This document shows positions 1 to 9,425 of a DNA stretch of 64,000 nt, piece after piece. Source of the stretch: Anaerolineae bacterium (GTDB lineage Bacteria; Chloroflexota; Anaerolineae; Anaerolineales; E44-bin32); NCBI GenBank assembly GCA_011174825.1, contig DUEZ01000006.1, forward strand, positions 83,215 through 147,214, read 5' to 3'. Within the stretch, counting starts at the first letter, position 1. Each line of letters starts with the position of its first letter. Made by a program: the position numbers and the translations under genes. The notes under the pieces are model-generated. The model had not been told where the DNA came from. It ran no database searches and worked only from the letters and a program-made list of their open reading frames with translations.

Positions 1-361
1 ATTCCTGATGACGCACCTGTAATCTGTGTTACGTGGTTCGCTGAATACCTTCGTGCCATCACAAATTCCTTCCCTTAGGGGATGTAAATTCTCAGAAGAA
101 TGCGATCAATCCTGCCAAATTCTATTACCCACCGGAATTAGCACACTGGACTTTATATGCCTCTCTCTAGGTCATCAAAATTCATATATCTTAAAGAGGT
201 AGCTCCCAGTGAGCTGGGAGCTCGCGGGGAGCTAAAAGACCTGATACGATTATCTTGGATAAGCGTTTCGCTGCGTCACGTCTGGGTCAAACTATACGCA
301 CAGCTGAGAACTCGAGTGAAACCATAGGTCGAGCAAGTCTATTAATTTAATGCCTTTAGGA
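1..361. other. Intergenic region with one hairpin
   Basis: I see no convincing reading frame or RNA gene entering from the left edge. The one clear structure is a hairpin at 201-222, with stem AGCTCCCAG/CTGGGAGCT and loop TGAG. It lies about 140 bases beyond the stop codon of the minus-strand lipoprotein gene, so it could be a distant terminator for it, but no T-run follows on either strand. Confidence 0.4.
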
Positions 362-1279
362 TTAAATGTCCCCCCGGTATAGGATGACAATTGAGATATT
401 TGGTTGATTATTTGTATATTCGATTCCAATGGCTAAAGTACGCCAATCGTACCTGTTTCCGTCTTCAGGTGAGGGACGGTGGAACACATAGAAATTCATG
501 TTGCCCAACTCTATTGGCCAGATGGCGGCCTGGTTGGTCACACCTGCGATCATTTCATTGCATTTACTTTCCGGGGTAACGAAGAAGACATCTTCGATTT
601 GGGGCAATATAATCTGTCGGAATGATCCAAGTATATGAAACTCACTACCCCCAAGAACACCCCAATCGATTTCGGTAAGGTCACTAAATAATCCATTCAC
701 TGAATTAGGGAGGAATATAACGTCAGGATTCCACCAGTCGTGGCGTATGACCAAACCACGTTCAGGGTGGACAGTGCGGTTTAACGCCTCAGCATCTTCA
801 TCGATGAGGCTCGAAACGAAAACCTCCAGCAAGTTGTTCACCCTTGCATCTTCACAGAATTGTGAGGGGAGGATATCTTCCGTCAGGTTCCATGCATTTA
901 CCCAACCTGTTCCCCCTGCAGGAGTATGAATCTCAACCCACGTTGAACTCCCTAATCGAGTGCTGCTACCTGTAAGCTTGATACCCCGTTGATCATATGC
1001 CAGCTCACTTACGGCAGTCCCAGAGATACCCGCCGGCTTACGGACGATGAGTGTTTCTTCACTACCTACCCAGACAACTGCGTATTGATCCGTTCCGATC
1101 TCAATTGAGGGAGACGGAGAAATCTGCAATTGTGGTTGGTTTGTTGGGGTGGGAAGAGCGACTGTTTTCGTACCAATTGGCACCAATGTGCGCGTACATG
1201 CCGACAATAACAGACCTGATATACATAGGACACAAAATCTACTTACGATCCTACACCGAATGATGGATACCACTTTCAC
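362..1279 (-). CDS. Putative SH3-like domain lipoprotein
   Basis: This encodes a 305-residue protein with a lipoprotein signal: a basic start, a hydrophobic stretch and a lipobox LLSAC with the acceptor at Cys28, so it is probably anchored on the outer face of the membrane. A Thr/Pro-rich linker follows (about 42-60). Residues about 65-130 look like a bacterial SH3 domain (VRKPAGISG, then WVEIHTPAGGTGWVNAWNL). The rest (about 135-305) resembles no family I know. The start is GTG with AAGGGA just upstream; a GTG two codons later is possible. It lies downstream of lon on the same strand with a gap of about 130 bases, so it may be the last gene of the folC-lon unit. The SH3 call is inference from pattern. 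Confidence 0.7.
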   Translation of the reverse strand: MKVVSIIRCRIVSRFCVLCISGLLLSACTRTLVPIGTKTVALPTPTNQPQLQISPSPSIEIGTDQYAVVWVGSEETLIVRKPAGISGTAVSELAYDQRGIKLTGSSTRLGSSTWVEIHTPAGGTGWVNAWNLTEDILPSQFCEDARVNNLLEVFVSSLIDEDAEALNRTVHPERGLVIRHDWWNPDVIFLPNSVNGLFSDLTEIDWGVLGGSEFHILGSFRQIILPQIEDVFFVTPESKCNEMIAGVTNQAAIWPIELGNMNFYVFHRPSPEDGNRYDWRTLAIGIEYTNNQPNISIVILYRGDI

Positions 1280-1407
1280 TTCATCCCTTAATATAGTTCA
1301 CCAATTCTTCGACATCGAATTGTCAGTAACGATCTCGACGCCCTCGTCAGTTGATGTTGTTTTATGAAACAGTATGAACGTCGCCAACAAACCGTAGAGC
1401 AATCCGA

Positions 1408-3837
1408 TTAGTCGGTCGATTCTTGAACCAAAGCCATCATGAGCACCTCATCCATGTGCTCGACCAATTGGATGTTCAACGCAGTTCTCGCTTGTCGAGG
1501 TAGTTTCACCAGGTCTTTATTGTTCTTCTCAGGGATGATCACCGTATTCAGCTTCAGGCGGTACGCTGCAAGTACCTTTTCACGAATACCCCCAATCGGA
1601 AGAACCTTTCCCCGGAGCGTTATCTCTCCACTCATCCCCACATCTCTTCTTACCGGTATACCTGTTAAAACTGAGGCTAGCGCAGTGGCGATCGTAATCC
1701 CAGCGCTTGGTCCATCCTTGGGGATTGATCCCTCTGGAACATGAATGTGGATATCGGTCTTCTCAAAGATCTCAGGGTCGATATTCAGATCTTTGCTACG
1801 GGATTTGACGTAAGATAGAGCTGCCTGCGCTGACTCTTGCATCACATCCCCAATTTGCCCGGTGATTTGTAGGTTACCTTTACCTTCGATGAGGAGAGCC
1901 TCGATAGCAAGTGTATCACCCCCGCTCTCAGTCCACGCTAAACCTGTGGCAGTCCCGATCTGATCCTCCGTCTCGGCTTCGTGAGGTGTGATTTGAGGAG
2001 GTCCGAGTAATTTATGGAGCATATTAGGTGTGATACGTTTGGGCACCTTCTTCCCTTCGGCTCTACGCCGAGCAATCTTACGGCAGATCTTGCCAATCTC
2101 ACGTTCGAGATTTCGGACGCCGGCTTCCCATGTGTATTCGCGGATCACTGTCTTTAGGGCGTCTTCCGAGAAACTTAAATCGCCTTTGATCAATCCATTT
2201 TGCTCGACTTGACGGGGGACCAAGAATCTGCGGGCGATGATTAGCTTCTCCTCTTCAATGTATCCTGGAAATTGAATCACCTCCAAACGGTCGAGCAAGG
2301 CAGGGGGGATTGGATCAAGCGTATTTGCCGTTGTGATGAAAAAAACTTGGGAAAGATCATAGGCAAGCTCAATGTAGTGATCCGAAAAAGCATGATTTTG
2401 TTCTGGATCGAGCACCTCTAAGAGCGAGGATGCCGGATCCCCACGAAAGTCTCGCCCAAGCTTGTCAATTTCATCAAGCATGAAGAGAGGATTTACGGTT
2501 TCGGCTCGCCTCATGGTTTGTAAGATCCGACCGGGGAGTGCGCCGATATACGTTCTCCGGTGACCACGAATCTCCGCCTCGTCCCGAATACCTCCCAATG
2601 AAATACGGATGAATTTACGTCCCAGTGAATCTGCAATCGATCGTCCCAGTGATGTTTTACCCGTCCCCGGGGGCCCAACAAAACATAAAATCGGTTGACG
2701 TTGTTTTGTGGGCGCGAGACTCTTCACGGCGATAAACTCAAGGATGCGTTCCTTGGCTTCTTCAAGACCGTAGTGATCTTCATTCAACACTTTTGCCACA
2801 TGCTTGATGTCGAGGCTGTCTTGAGTCGCTTCAGACCAGGGTAAGCCCATCAGCCAATCAACGTAAGTACGGATGATGGACACCTCTGGAGAAATTGGCG
2901 GCATCTGGGAAAGACGTTGGAGTTCTTTAAGCGCCCGGACTTCTACCTCTTCAGGTAGATTGAGGTGCTGAACCCTCTGACGAAGTTCAGCAATCTCTTG
3001 TGTCCAAAGATCGGTCTCACCTAATTCGATTTGGATCGCTTTCATCTGCTCACGTAGATACAACTCACGCTGCGCTCTATCAACCTCACTCTGAACCTGA
3101 CTGTGTATATGATCCTCTAACTCGAGGACATCTAATTCACGACCAAGTAACACACTCGTTTGCTGCAGCCGTTCTAAGGGATCGAAGGTTTCTAGGATCG
3201 TCTGACGTTCAACGATGGATAAAGTAAGTGCTGAAGCTATGAGATCAGCCAACCAAGCCGGATCTTCGATGTTTACGGCGTAGACATAGGCTTCCTCAGG
3301 CAAGCTTCGATTCAATTGAACGCACTTCTCAAACAAGGTCAATACAACCCTCATCAGCGCCAGGGTCTCTTTCGTCCGCTCAGAAATCTCCTCTATCGGT
3401 CGCGCACGTACCCGTAAATACGGTTTCGTTTGTACAAACTCGACAACTTCAACCCTTCGCCGCCCCTGTGTGAGGACCGAGATGGAGCCATCTGGAAGAT
3501 GCATTAACCTCCCAACGGCTATCTCAGTACCAACAGGGTATAGATCATCGGGAGTCGGGTCTTCAGTTGCTGGATCATGTTGAGCTATGGCGATCATGGT
3601 TTCGTTGTTAAGTGCTACCTCTTCGATGGCGATCAATGATGGATCATGGCTGACAAAGAGGGGGGTTACCATATTTGGATAGAGAACAACATCCCGAAGC
3701 GGAAGCACCGCTCCCTCGATCAAACCTTCGTCATCGAGCAATGCATTCTTAATCTCGTAAAGTTCATCCACCCGCCGTCCCACTGATCTTGTCCACTCTG
3801 TGGGGATTTGCGGCCAGCTAGACCAGTAACTTGTCAT
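1408..3837 (-). CDS. lon: ATP-dependent Lon protease
   Basis: An 809-residue cytosolic AAA+ serine protease that degrades misfolded and regulatory proteins. The LonA layout is complete: N-terminal substrate-binding domain (about 40-235), coiled-coil helical region (about 240-300), AAA+ module with Walker A GPPGTGKTS at 388-396 and Walker B FMLDEIDK, and a C-terminal peptidase domain. The catalytic Ser711 in PKDGPSAG and Lys754 in GIREK are 43 residues apart, as in E. coli Lon. The N terminus has about 40 residues before the usual VLPLRDVVLYP motif. The ATG overlaps the stop of folC in an ATGA, which points to translational coupling. Confidence 0.97.
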   Translation of the reverse strand: MTSYWSSWPQIPTEWTRSVGRRVDELYEIKNALLDDEGLIEGAVLPLRDVVLYPNMVTPLFVSHDPSLIAIEEVALNNETMIAIAQHDPATEDPTPDDLYPVGTEIAVGRLMHLPDGSISVLTQGRRRVEVVEFVQTKPYLRVRARPIEEISERTKETLALMRVVLTLFEKCVQLNRSLPEEAYVYAVNIEDPAWLADLIASALTLSIVERQTILETFDPLERLQQTSVLLGRELDVLELEDHIHSQVQSEVDRAQRELYLREQMKAIQIELGETDLWTQEIAELRQRVQHLNLPEEVEVRALKELQRLSQMPPISPEVSIIRTYVDWLMGLPWSEATQDSLDIKHVAKVLNEDHYGLEEAKERILEFIAVKSLAPTKQRQPILCFVGPPGTGKTSLGRSIADSLGRKFIRISLGGIRDEAEIRGHRRTYIGALPGRILQTMRRAETVNPLFMLDEIDKLGRDFRGDPASSLLEVLDPEQNHAFSDHYIELAYDLSQVFFITTANTLDPIPPALLDRLEVIQFPGYIEEEKLIIARRFLVPRQVEQNGLIKGDLSFSEDALKTVIREYTWEAGVRNLEREIGKICRKIARRRAEGKKVPKRITPNMLHKLLGPPQITPHEAETEDQIGTATGLAWTESGGDTLAIEALLIEGKGNLQITGQIGDVMQESAQAALSYVKSRSKDLNIDPEIFEKTDIHIHVPEGSIPKDGPSAGITIATALASVLTGIPVRRDVGMSGEITLRGKVLPIGGIREKVLAAYRLKLNTVIIPEKNNKDLVKLPRQARTALNIQLVEHMDEVLMMALVQESTD

Positions 3838-5234
3838 TTTACGCCTTCTTCAACATCCAATGGAATCGATCGTTCTCTCTTCTCCCAAGCGCTTAGGATT
3901 TCTCCAACGATGAATAAACTTCCTGTTGCAAGAACGACGCCTTCGGGCCACGTTTGTTTGAGAGCCAGATCGAGCGCAGCTTCAACGTGCTCATCGATCT
4001 CCACTCTCAAACCATGGCTATGCGCAACGCGTGCCAGATCTTCAGGATCCGCTGCTCGTGGATGATCCGCCTGAGTGACAATCAGACGAGACACGCGCGG
4101 AAGCAACTCGATTAACATACCAGGGATATCCTTGTCCGCTGAAGCCCCAAAAATCAGTGTCACCTGTCGACCCGGAAAAAAATCATCGAGAGCAATTCGT
4201 AACTTCAACGCCGAATCTCGATTATGGGCGGCATCGACCACCAACACCGGATTGGTAGAAAGGATTTGAAATCGACCCGGCCAATTCGTTTCCCGGAAAC
4301 CCTTCTGAATGACGTCCTCTCTCACCTCAAGCCCTTGAGTATTAAGGACCTGGATCGTCGCGTAAGCAACCGCTCCATTCACAACTTGGTGATGTCCAAG
4401 GAGCGGAATCCAGTAGCGAGGTGGAGCCCACTCTTCTCCACCAGCTGATTCAACATAAGCGTCCATCAAGGGCTGCTCAGCTGAAGACCAGATATATAGG
4501 CTCTGTCCGCTGAGATCACGAGTGCCCGGTGAGTAAAGCCAATCACGTCCTACCAGGCTCAAGGGTGCGTCAAGTGAGTGAGCTGCATCTTCAACCACAC
4601 GTTCGGCTTCATGTTGTTGAGGTGCCGAGATCACTGGCACCCCCGACTTGATAATTCCAGCCTTCTCCCTGGCGATATCCGAGAGGCTTTCGCCAAGAAG
4701 ATGCATATGATCATAGGAAAGAGACGTGATCACCGATGCCATCGGTGTGATCACGTTGGTGGCATCCAAACGACCCCCTAGCCCGACTTCAAAGACCGCA
4801 ACCTCAACCTCGTTCCGAGCGAAGCTAAGAAACGCGAGTGCAGTAATGATCTCATAAACGGTTAGTTGTTGGATGGCCTCGATATGCGGTTTGAGGATCC
4901 CAACAAGTTCGACTATCTCAGCTTTATCTATTTCATGGTCATCGACTCGAATACGTTCCGTGAAGCGTTGGAGATGAGGAGAGGTATAGAGGCCAGTTTT
5001 ATAGCCCGCTGCCTGTAAGATCGAAGCGATCATAGCCGAGACGGAGCCTTTCCCCTTCGTACCAGCGATATGAACGGAACGGTACTTCCGATGAGGATCC
5101 CCCAAGGCTTGGACTAAAGCATGGACACGCTTTAAATCAAGCACCTCGGGAGAATAGCGGTAACTTCGCTCAACACTATAATCGATGTGGCTGTAAAGAT
5201 AATCTAGGGCTTCTTGATATCGCTGTTCGATCAT
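3834..5234 (-). CDS. folC: Folylpolyglutamate synthase / dihydrofolate synthase
   Basis: A 466-residue enzyme of the Mur-ligase fold that adds glutamate to dihydropteroate and to folates with ATP. The P-loop is GTKGKGSV at 58-65. Later come the family signatures SYDHMHLLGESLSDIAREKAGI, in the central ATPase domain, and VVDAAHNRDS, opening the C-terminal ligase domain. Length is typical. The start ATG has no Shine-Dalgarno sequence, but a good promoter lies right in front of it, so the mRNA is probably leaderless. It is the first gene of a folC-lon unit and diverges from the HNH gene. Confidence 0.95.
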   Translation of the reverse strand: MIEQRYQEALDYLYSHIDYSVERSYRYSPEVLDLKRVHALVQALGDPHRKYRSVHIAGTKGKGSVSAMIASILQAAGYKTGLYTSPHLQRFTERIRVDDHEIDKAEIVELVGILKPHIEAIQQLTVYEIITALAFLSFARNEVEVAVFEVGLGGRLDATNVITPMASVITSLSYDHMHLLGESLSDIAREKAGIIKSGVPVISAPQQHEAERVVEDAAHSLDAPLSLVGRDWLYSPGTRDLSGQSLYIWSSAEQPLMDAYVESAGGEEWAPPRYWIPLLGHHQVVNGAVAYATIQVLNTQGLEVREDVIQKGFRETNWPGRFQILSTNPVLVVDAAHNRDSALKLRIALDDFFPGRQVTLIFGASADKDIPGMLIELLPRVSRLIVTQADHPRAADPEDLARVAHSHGLRVEIDEHVEAALDLALKQTWPEGVVLATGSLFIVGEILSAWEKRERSIPLDVEEGVK

Positions 5235-5243
5235 GGACTGAAG

Positions 5244-5272
5244 ATTGTAACTTCCGCTCAGGAATGAGACAA
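5244..5272 (-). promoter_or_regulatory. Promoter of folC-lon, leaderless type
   Basis: On the minus strand, -35 TTGTCT (5267-5272) is separated by 17 bases from -10 TACAAT (5244-5249). Nine bases lie between the -10 box and the folC ATG at 5234, so transcription would start within a few bases of the start codon. Confidence 0.65.
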
Positions 5273-5322
5273 GGTTTATGAATTACTTAATCGTAGCAAA
5301 GTGAAGTGGAAGATGTAGGTCA

Positions 5323-5350
5323 TTGCAGTGTCATCACTTGATGTTATAAT
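5323..5350 (+). promoter_or_regulatory. Extended -10 promoter of the HNH gene
   Basis: -35 TTGCAG (5323-5328), spacer of 16, then -10 TATAAT (5345-5350) preceded by TGT, giving a perfect extended -10 (TGnTATAAT). The predicted start is near 5357. A possible in-frame start codon at 5328 falls inside this promoter, which rules it out as the translation start. Confidence 0.8.
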
Positions 5351-5375
5351 CCTGCGGAAATTGGGAGCCGCCCGG

Positions 5376-5879
5376 ATGAATGAACCGGTTCTTTTGCTTA
5401 ACGCGAATTACGAACCTCTCAATGTCTGTACAACCCGACGTGCGTTGGGATTGCTTCAAACCGGTAAAGCAAGAATGCTGCTCAACGGACGTGGTTATAT
5501 TCGCACTGTACGGACTGCCTACCCCCGACCTTCGATTGTGCGACTTGGATATATGATTAAACGACCACGCCCACGTGTAAGGCTGGCCAAACGGGAAATC
5601 TTTCGCCGCGATAACTATATCTGTCAATATTGTGGCTCCAGGTCTAGTTCGCTTACGATTGATCATGTTGTTCCACGCCATCGCGGTGGAGACCACAGTT
5701 GGTCCAACCTTGTGACAGCATGTGAGGTCTGCAACCTAAAGAAAGGAGGACGTACCATCCAGGAGGCCCGCATGACTTTGCTTCGTTCACCTCAGGAGCC
5801 ACGTGCGACCGCGCTTTACCTTTATGGCACGCACTTGGTGAGCAATCAGGATTGGCGTCCATACCTTGAAGGTTGGTAA
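5376..5879 (+). CDS. HNH endonuclease family protein
   Basis: A 167-residue protein of the stand-alone HNH family common in Chloroflexota, Cyanobacteria and Actinobacteria. The N-terminal part begins EPVLLLNANYEPLNVC. The C-terminal half carries the HNH core with two zinc-binding pairs (CQYCG and CEVCN) around LTIDHVVPRHRGG and WSNLVTAC. Such proteins are predicted nucleases; the biological role is not established, and there is no phage or restriction context here. The ATG at 5376 follows GGGAG by 8 bases and lies after the promoter at 5323-5350. The last 34 bases overlap the 3' end of the convergent minus-strand gene. Confidence 0.88.
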   Translation: MNEPVLLLNANYEPLNVCTTRRALGLLQTGKARMLLNGRGYIRTVRTAYPRPSIVRLGYMIKRPRPRVRLAKREIFRRDNYICQYCGSRSSSLTIDHVVPRHRGGDHSWSNLVTACEVCNLKKGGRTIQEARMTLLRSPQEPRATALYLYGTHLVSNQDWRPYLEGW

Positions 5880-7051
5880 CCTCCTCCTTGTAGGGCTTCA
5901 ATTGAGGCATAGATTCCCCCTGAGACAACCCCATATCCACCAGTAATAATCGGGATTGATGCCTGGCTCACGGCTTGTGTGAGCTCACGCAACGCTGAGT
6001 CCGTGATCTGATCTTCCCACCCAAGATCGGCCGCAAAACGATTCGCGTTCGAAGGCCATATACCTCGGTGTGCCATCCAAACCCGTGTATCCCAGAGAAC
6101 CCCATCAGCCATTTCTGAAAGCCTTCTTACAAAGGCCTCTGGCCCCCACGAGTCGATGAAAGCACCTACGAGCGATTGAACTTCACCCCGTTCGGATCTT
6201 CCACTAGCCACCATACCTCTTTCCTCAGCAAACACACGAACCCAGATTTGCGTTTCTTGTTCAAGTGTCCGCCACACATGTGAAGAAGCCCTTCCGATGA
6301 GGACGAGAGCCCTTGCCGGTGTAACCAATACCTCGCGCATACGCTCGACACGCTCAAGAGCTCCCATTGGCGTCTGAGCAAGAAAAGATTCAAGATGTGA
6401 GCCAAGGTGTGGATGGCGATAGAGGAGGAGTAGATCAGTGGGGGTATCAATATCGGCACGAGTGGCCGCTGATGGATCAAGTGATTTGACCTCATAGCCG
6501 ATTTCGTGATCAAGCACCCAACCAAGGGAGTTATCTGTTTGAAGTTTCTCAGCGAGTGAGATAATCGATCCCGCATGGTTGAGCACGACCCAATCGCTAG
6601 AATGGTAATTATTCACAACTGCGGTAGGACGTTCAGCCTCCAACGCTAGGTCAAACACCTCTTGAAGTCGGTCGGTCGTCATCAGAGGCGCACTTGCTCC
6701 ACCGAAGTAAGCTATACGTTGGAAACCACCCTCCTCCACCCAGCAAGTGAGTTCACGCCCGAAGTTAAAACTCCCTTTTGGTCTCTCCAACGCGATTCCG
6801 CCTATGGAGGACAAAACCTCCCTATCTTCTTTCTCGGCAGCAAACACATAGATTGGACCAACCACATTGATTGAAGAGAGGCGACGCAACATGTCAACTG
6901 CAGCTGCTCGACGTCCTTCAGCAAGCCATAACTCTGCGGGTGAGGAACCCGCCGGAGGTAACATAATTAAAACAGGGATTGGGTTTGACAAAATATACTG
7001 GACGGTAAACCAAAAAATCTTTTCTTGTTGATCTACCCTACGACATCTCAA
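5846..7051 (-). CDS. Nucleotidyltransferase-like protein, CofC/MobA-type fold (putative)
   Basis: A protein of up to 401 residues. The first ~215 residues look like a Rossmann-type nucleotidyltransferase: a first strand NPIPVLIMLPPAG, a mid-region with ADIDTPTDLLLL, the hallmark of CofC/MobA-like guanylyltransferases, but no classic LAGGxSxRM loop. The C-terminal half (about 235-401) ends in a Gly-rich stretch (ITGGYGVVSGGIYASIEAL) and matches no domain I know. The longest frame starts with TTG at 7051, overlapping the hpf stop in a TTGA; a TTG at 6991 or ATG at 6964 is also possible, the ATG being less likely because it would cut into the first strand. The 3' end overlaps the HNH gene. Substrate unknown. 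Confidence 0.7.
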   Translation of the reverse strand: MRCRRVDQQEKIFWFTVQYILSNPIPVLIMLPPAGSSPAELWLAEGRRAAAVDMLRRLSSINVVGPIYVFAAEKEDREVLSSIGGIALERPKGSFNFGRELTCWVEEGGFQRIAYFGGASAPLMTTDRLQEVFDLALEAERPTAVVNNYHSSDWVVLNHAGSIISLAEKLQTDNSLGWVLDHEIGYEVKSLDPSAATRADIDTPTDLLLLYRHPHLGSHLESFLAQTPMGALERVERMREVLVTPARALVLIGRASSHVWRTLEQETQIWVRVFAEERGMVASGRSERGEVQSLVGAFIDSWGPEAFVRRLSEMADGVLWDTRVWMAHRGIWPSNANRFAADLGWEDQITDSALRELTQAVSQASIPIITGGYGVVSGGIYASIEALQGGGYQPSRYGRQS

Positions 7052-7617
7052 GCAATTTCAGGTTCAATTAAGCCGAGTGTCCCGTCGCGTCGCCGATAGA
7101 GCACATTCACCTGATTTGTGTCTGCATTGAGAAAGATAAAGAAATCTTCATGGCCGAGTAGGCCCATCTGCTCGATCGCCTCACGCTCATCCATTGGTGT
7201 GAGCATAAAACGCTTCCTGCGGACAACAATCTCTTCTTCTTCTGACAGGTCTGACTCGGCCTCTGGAAGATCAACCAACACATCTGCTGCAGAACGCCCA
7301 TCACCTCGCGCGCGCCACCGACGACCTTTGAAACGTTCGATCTGACGATGTATCTTGTCCAGGACGGCATCGACGGAGGCAAACATGTCATCGGTTCGCT
7401 CTTCCGCACGAAGCAGAACTTTTTTGCCTCGAACGGTTATTTGTGCGACCTGTCGATCTTTTGCACTGCGAGCGGATTTGACGTAAGTCAAGTCCATTTG
7501 TGCAACTTCAAGCGAGCTCAAATACCGATCCAGTTTAGACACCTTCTTGGTTATGTAATCACGCAGTCGATCGCTAAGTTCCATATTGCGGACGTTGATC
7601 ACAACCTCAACTGTCAT
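7048..7617 (-). CDS. hpf: Ribosome hibernation promoting factor, long form
   Basis: A 189-residue protein that binds the 30S subunit and, in the long form, dimerises 70S ribosomes into inactive 100S particles. The N-terminal S30AE domain (about 1-100) begins VEVVINVRNMELSDRLRDYITKKV; a charged linker leads to the C-terminal dimerisation domain (about 125-185) with RRKRFMLTPMDEREAIEQMGLLGHEDFFIF. I chose the ATG at 7617 rather than the GTG at 7623, because AAGGAG overlaps the GTG and stands 5 bases before the ATG. It sits between comF and the nucleotidyltransferase-like gene, in an apparent operon. Confidence 0.93.
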   Translation of the reverse strand: MTVEVVINVRNMELSDRLRDYITKKVSKLDRYLSSLEVAQMDLTYVKSARSAKDRQVAQITVRGKKVLLRAEERTDDMFASVDAVLDKIHRQIERFKGRRWRARGDGRSAADVLVDLPEAESDLSEEEEIVVRRKRFMLTPMDEREAIEQMGLLGHEDFFIFLNADTNQVNVLYRRRDGTLGLIEPEIA

Positions 7618-7632
7618 GTTCACTCCTTCGTT

Positions 7633-8385
7633 TTAGGTGTAAACCTTGCCTCGTGCGCGCCCCACGGTTAATCCATACACCGCTTCAGCCCCGGCATCCA
7701 GCAAAGCTTCAGCACATGCAGACATCGTCGCTCCTGTTGTATACAGGTCATCCACCACCAATACTCTCTGTCCTTGAATCTGTTGGGGAAAGCCTTGGAA
7801 AGCGCCTCGCACGTTTTGTAAGCGGGCTGTGGCATCAAGACCGACTTGTGATTTCGTATCACGGTTACGAATAAGCGCTTTCTCGTCGTGTCGAAGACCT
7901 AGGGTTTGAGCAAAGGGCGCGGAGATTAACGCTACCTGATTGAAACCACGTTGTAGAAGACGGGCCTCGCTGAGAGGTACCGGTACCACCATAGTTACAT
8001 CCCATTTCTCGCGTAAATAAAGCTCAGTCAACCACCCCGCTATCAACGCTGACACTTTCCTATTAGGGCGATATTTCATGTGAACGAGCGCTCGGGACAA
8101 CGAATCTTCATACCATGCAAAGGATCGCACGATTAATGGTACGGGATAACTTTTGCATGCCAAGCATTGACTACGAGAGCGAAGAGGGAAACCACATTGA
8201 GGACACAATCGACCAGTTAATTTCATCACCGAACGCACGCAGTCATTGCACCAAAACTCTCCCGCCAACCCGCATCCAACGCAACGTGGAGGGAATAGAA
8301 GTGCAAGACCCGCCTCGAGCCAGCGTTGAGGCCAACGCCACCCAAGGCGGGAAATTTCAGAATTCACAAATGAACCATTCGCCAA
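7633..8385 (-). CDS. comF: ComF family phosphoribosyltransferase-like protein
   Basis: A 250-residue protein with an N-terminal double zinc ribbon (CVGCGLAGEFWCNDC, then CPQCG and CLAC) and a C-terminal phosphoribosyltransferase domain with the PRPP loop VLVVDDLYTTGAT. ComF homologues act in the cytosolic handling of incoming DNA during natural transformation (ComFC binds single-stranded DNA). It starts 27 bases after the tadC stop and is followed by hpf, so it is likely co-transcribed with the pilus genes. The longest frame starts with TTG and no clear Shine-Dalgarno; a GTG at 8367 is an alternative. Confidence 0.88.
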   Translation of the reverse strand: MANGSFVNSEISRLGWRWPQRWLEAGLALLFPPRCVGCGLAGEFWCNDCVRSVMKLTGRLCPQCGFPLRSRSQCLACKSYPVPLIVRSFAWYEDSLSRALVHMKYRPNRKVSALIAGWLTELYLREKWDVTMVVPVPLSEARLLQRGFNQVALISAPFAQTLGLRHDEKALIRNRDTKSQVGLDATARLQNVRGAFQGFPQQIQGQRVLVVDDLYTTGATMSACAEALLDAGAEAVYGLTVGRARGKVYT

Positions 8386-8412
8386 ACGGCAATGTAATAA
8401 CCCCCCCTCAAA

Positions 8413-9351
8413 TTATCGCATAATTCCGCCCATCGGTGAAGTAAGTAGGAGCAACGCTGCTGGTCCGAGCAGAACGATCAAGATCGAGGGGAAGATCAAG
8501 CACCCAATGGGAAACACCATCTTGATCGGAGCCCTGTTGGCCTCCTCCTCAGCCATTTGCCGGCGTCGAACTCGCATATTGTCCGACTGGATACGCAGCA
8601 CTTTCGCCATGCTGACACCCAACTGCTCAGATTGGATAACTGCTGCCACAAAACTTGTGAGCTCGGGAACATCCAATCTATCAGACATGTCGCGCAACGC
8701 TTCACGCCGCAATTTCCCAAGACGGATCTCTTGCAGCACGCGACCAAATTCGAGCGACAGATCGTTCTCCCATTTCTCATGAACCTTACCCATAGCCGCA
8801 TCAAAACCTAACCCTGCCTCAACACAAACGGTAAGCAGGTCCAGGGCATCTGGCAGCGATCGAAAGACCTGCTTTTGTCGGCTACTTATACGACCGCTCA
8901 ACCACAGGTCAGGGAAGACCCAGCCGATAACAAAGAACAACACCGATAGACCGAGGCCCTGCAGCCAACTGCGTCCAGTAAGTGCGAAAACAGCGAAGAC
9001 ACCACCTCCAAAGAGAAAGGAGATGACGAGTTTTGTTGTAAGGAAGAACGCAGGGTCCAGTTGTTGTCCAGCCATTTCAAGCTTGCGTTTGGCGTTCATG
9101 AGTGTCGCCTGTGGAGTGAAACGTGAGGCGAATTCGCCAATCTTGTTGAAAATCGGCAAGAGGATACGTTCACTGAAACCCTGTGAAAGTTCGATCTCTT
9201 CCAGCGTCAATGGTTCATCAGAGATGGTGAGATCCGCGAGTCGTTCCTGGATAGGATCTGTAGGTTCAGGCGCGTTCATTCCCACGACTACCAGGACGAT
9301 CGCAAGGATCACAATAAAGAGGATAATCCCAATAATTATGATCGGCTCCAT
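8413..9351 (-). CDS. tadC: Tad pilus inner-membrane protein TadC (T2SS F family)
   Basis: A 312-residue polytopic membrane protein with one N-terminal membrane segment, two in the middle (about 115-160), a T2SSF cytoplasmic domain (about 170-280: PDALDLLTVCVEAGLGFDAAMGKV) and a C-terminal segment. With TadB it forms the platform on which CpaF drives assembly of Flp pili. The start ATG at 9351 is preceded by AAGAGGTG; a longer frame would add nine residues. Last of six Tad genes in a row. Confidence 0.88.
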   Translation of the reverse strand: MEPIIIIGIILFIVILAIVLVVVGMNAPEPTDPIQERLADLTISDEPLTLEEIELSQGFSERILLPIFNKIGEFASRFTPQATLMNAKRKLEMAGQQLDPAFFLTTKLVISFLFGGGVFAVFALTGRSWLQGLGLSVLFFVIGWVFPDLWLSGRISSRQKQVFRSLPDALDLLTVCVEAGLGFDAAMGKVHEKWENDLSLEFGRVLQEIRLGKLRREALRDMSDRLDVPELTSFVAAVIQSEQLGVSMAKVLRIQSDNMRVRRRQMAEEEANRAPIKMVFPIGCLIFPSILIVLLGPAALLLLTSPMGGIMR

Positions 9352-9425
9352 AGACTTACACCTCTTAAGCCCACCCAATCACCAACAGAGTGAGCGAATA
9401 TCCAACTCCTGCTACATAACCACTC

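Noticed and set aside
5328..5375. Longer N terminus for the HNH protein
   Set aside because: The start would lie within the -35 box of an excellent extended -10 promoter; the ATG at 5376 has an RBS and gives the family N terminus.
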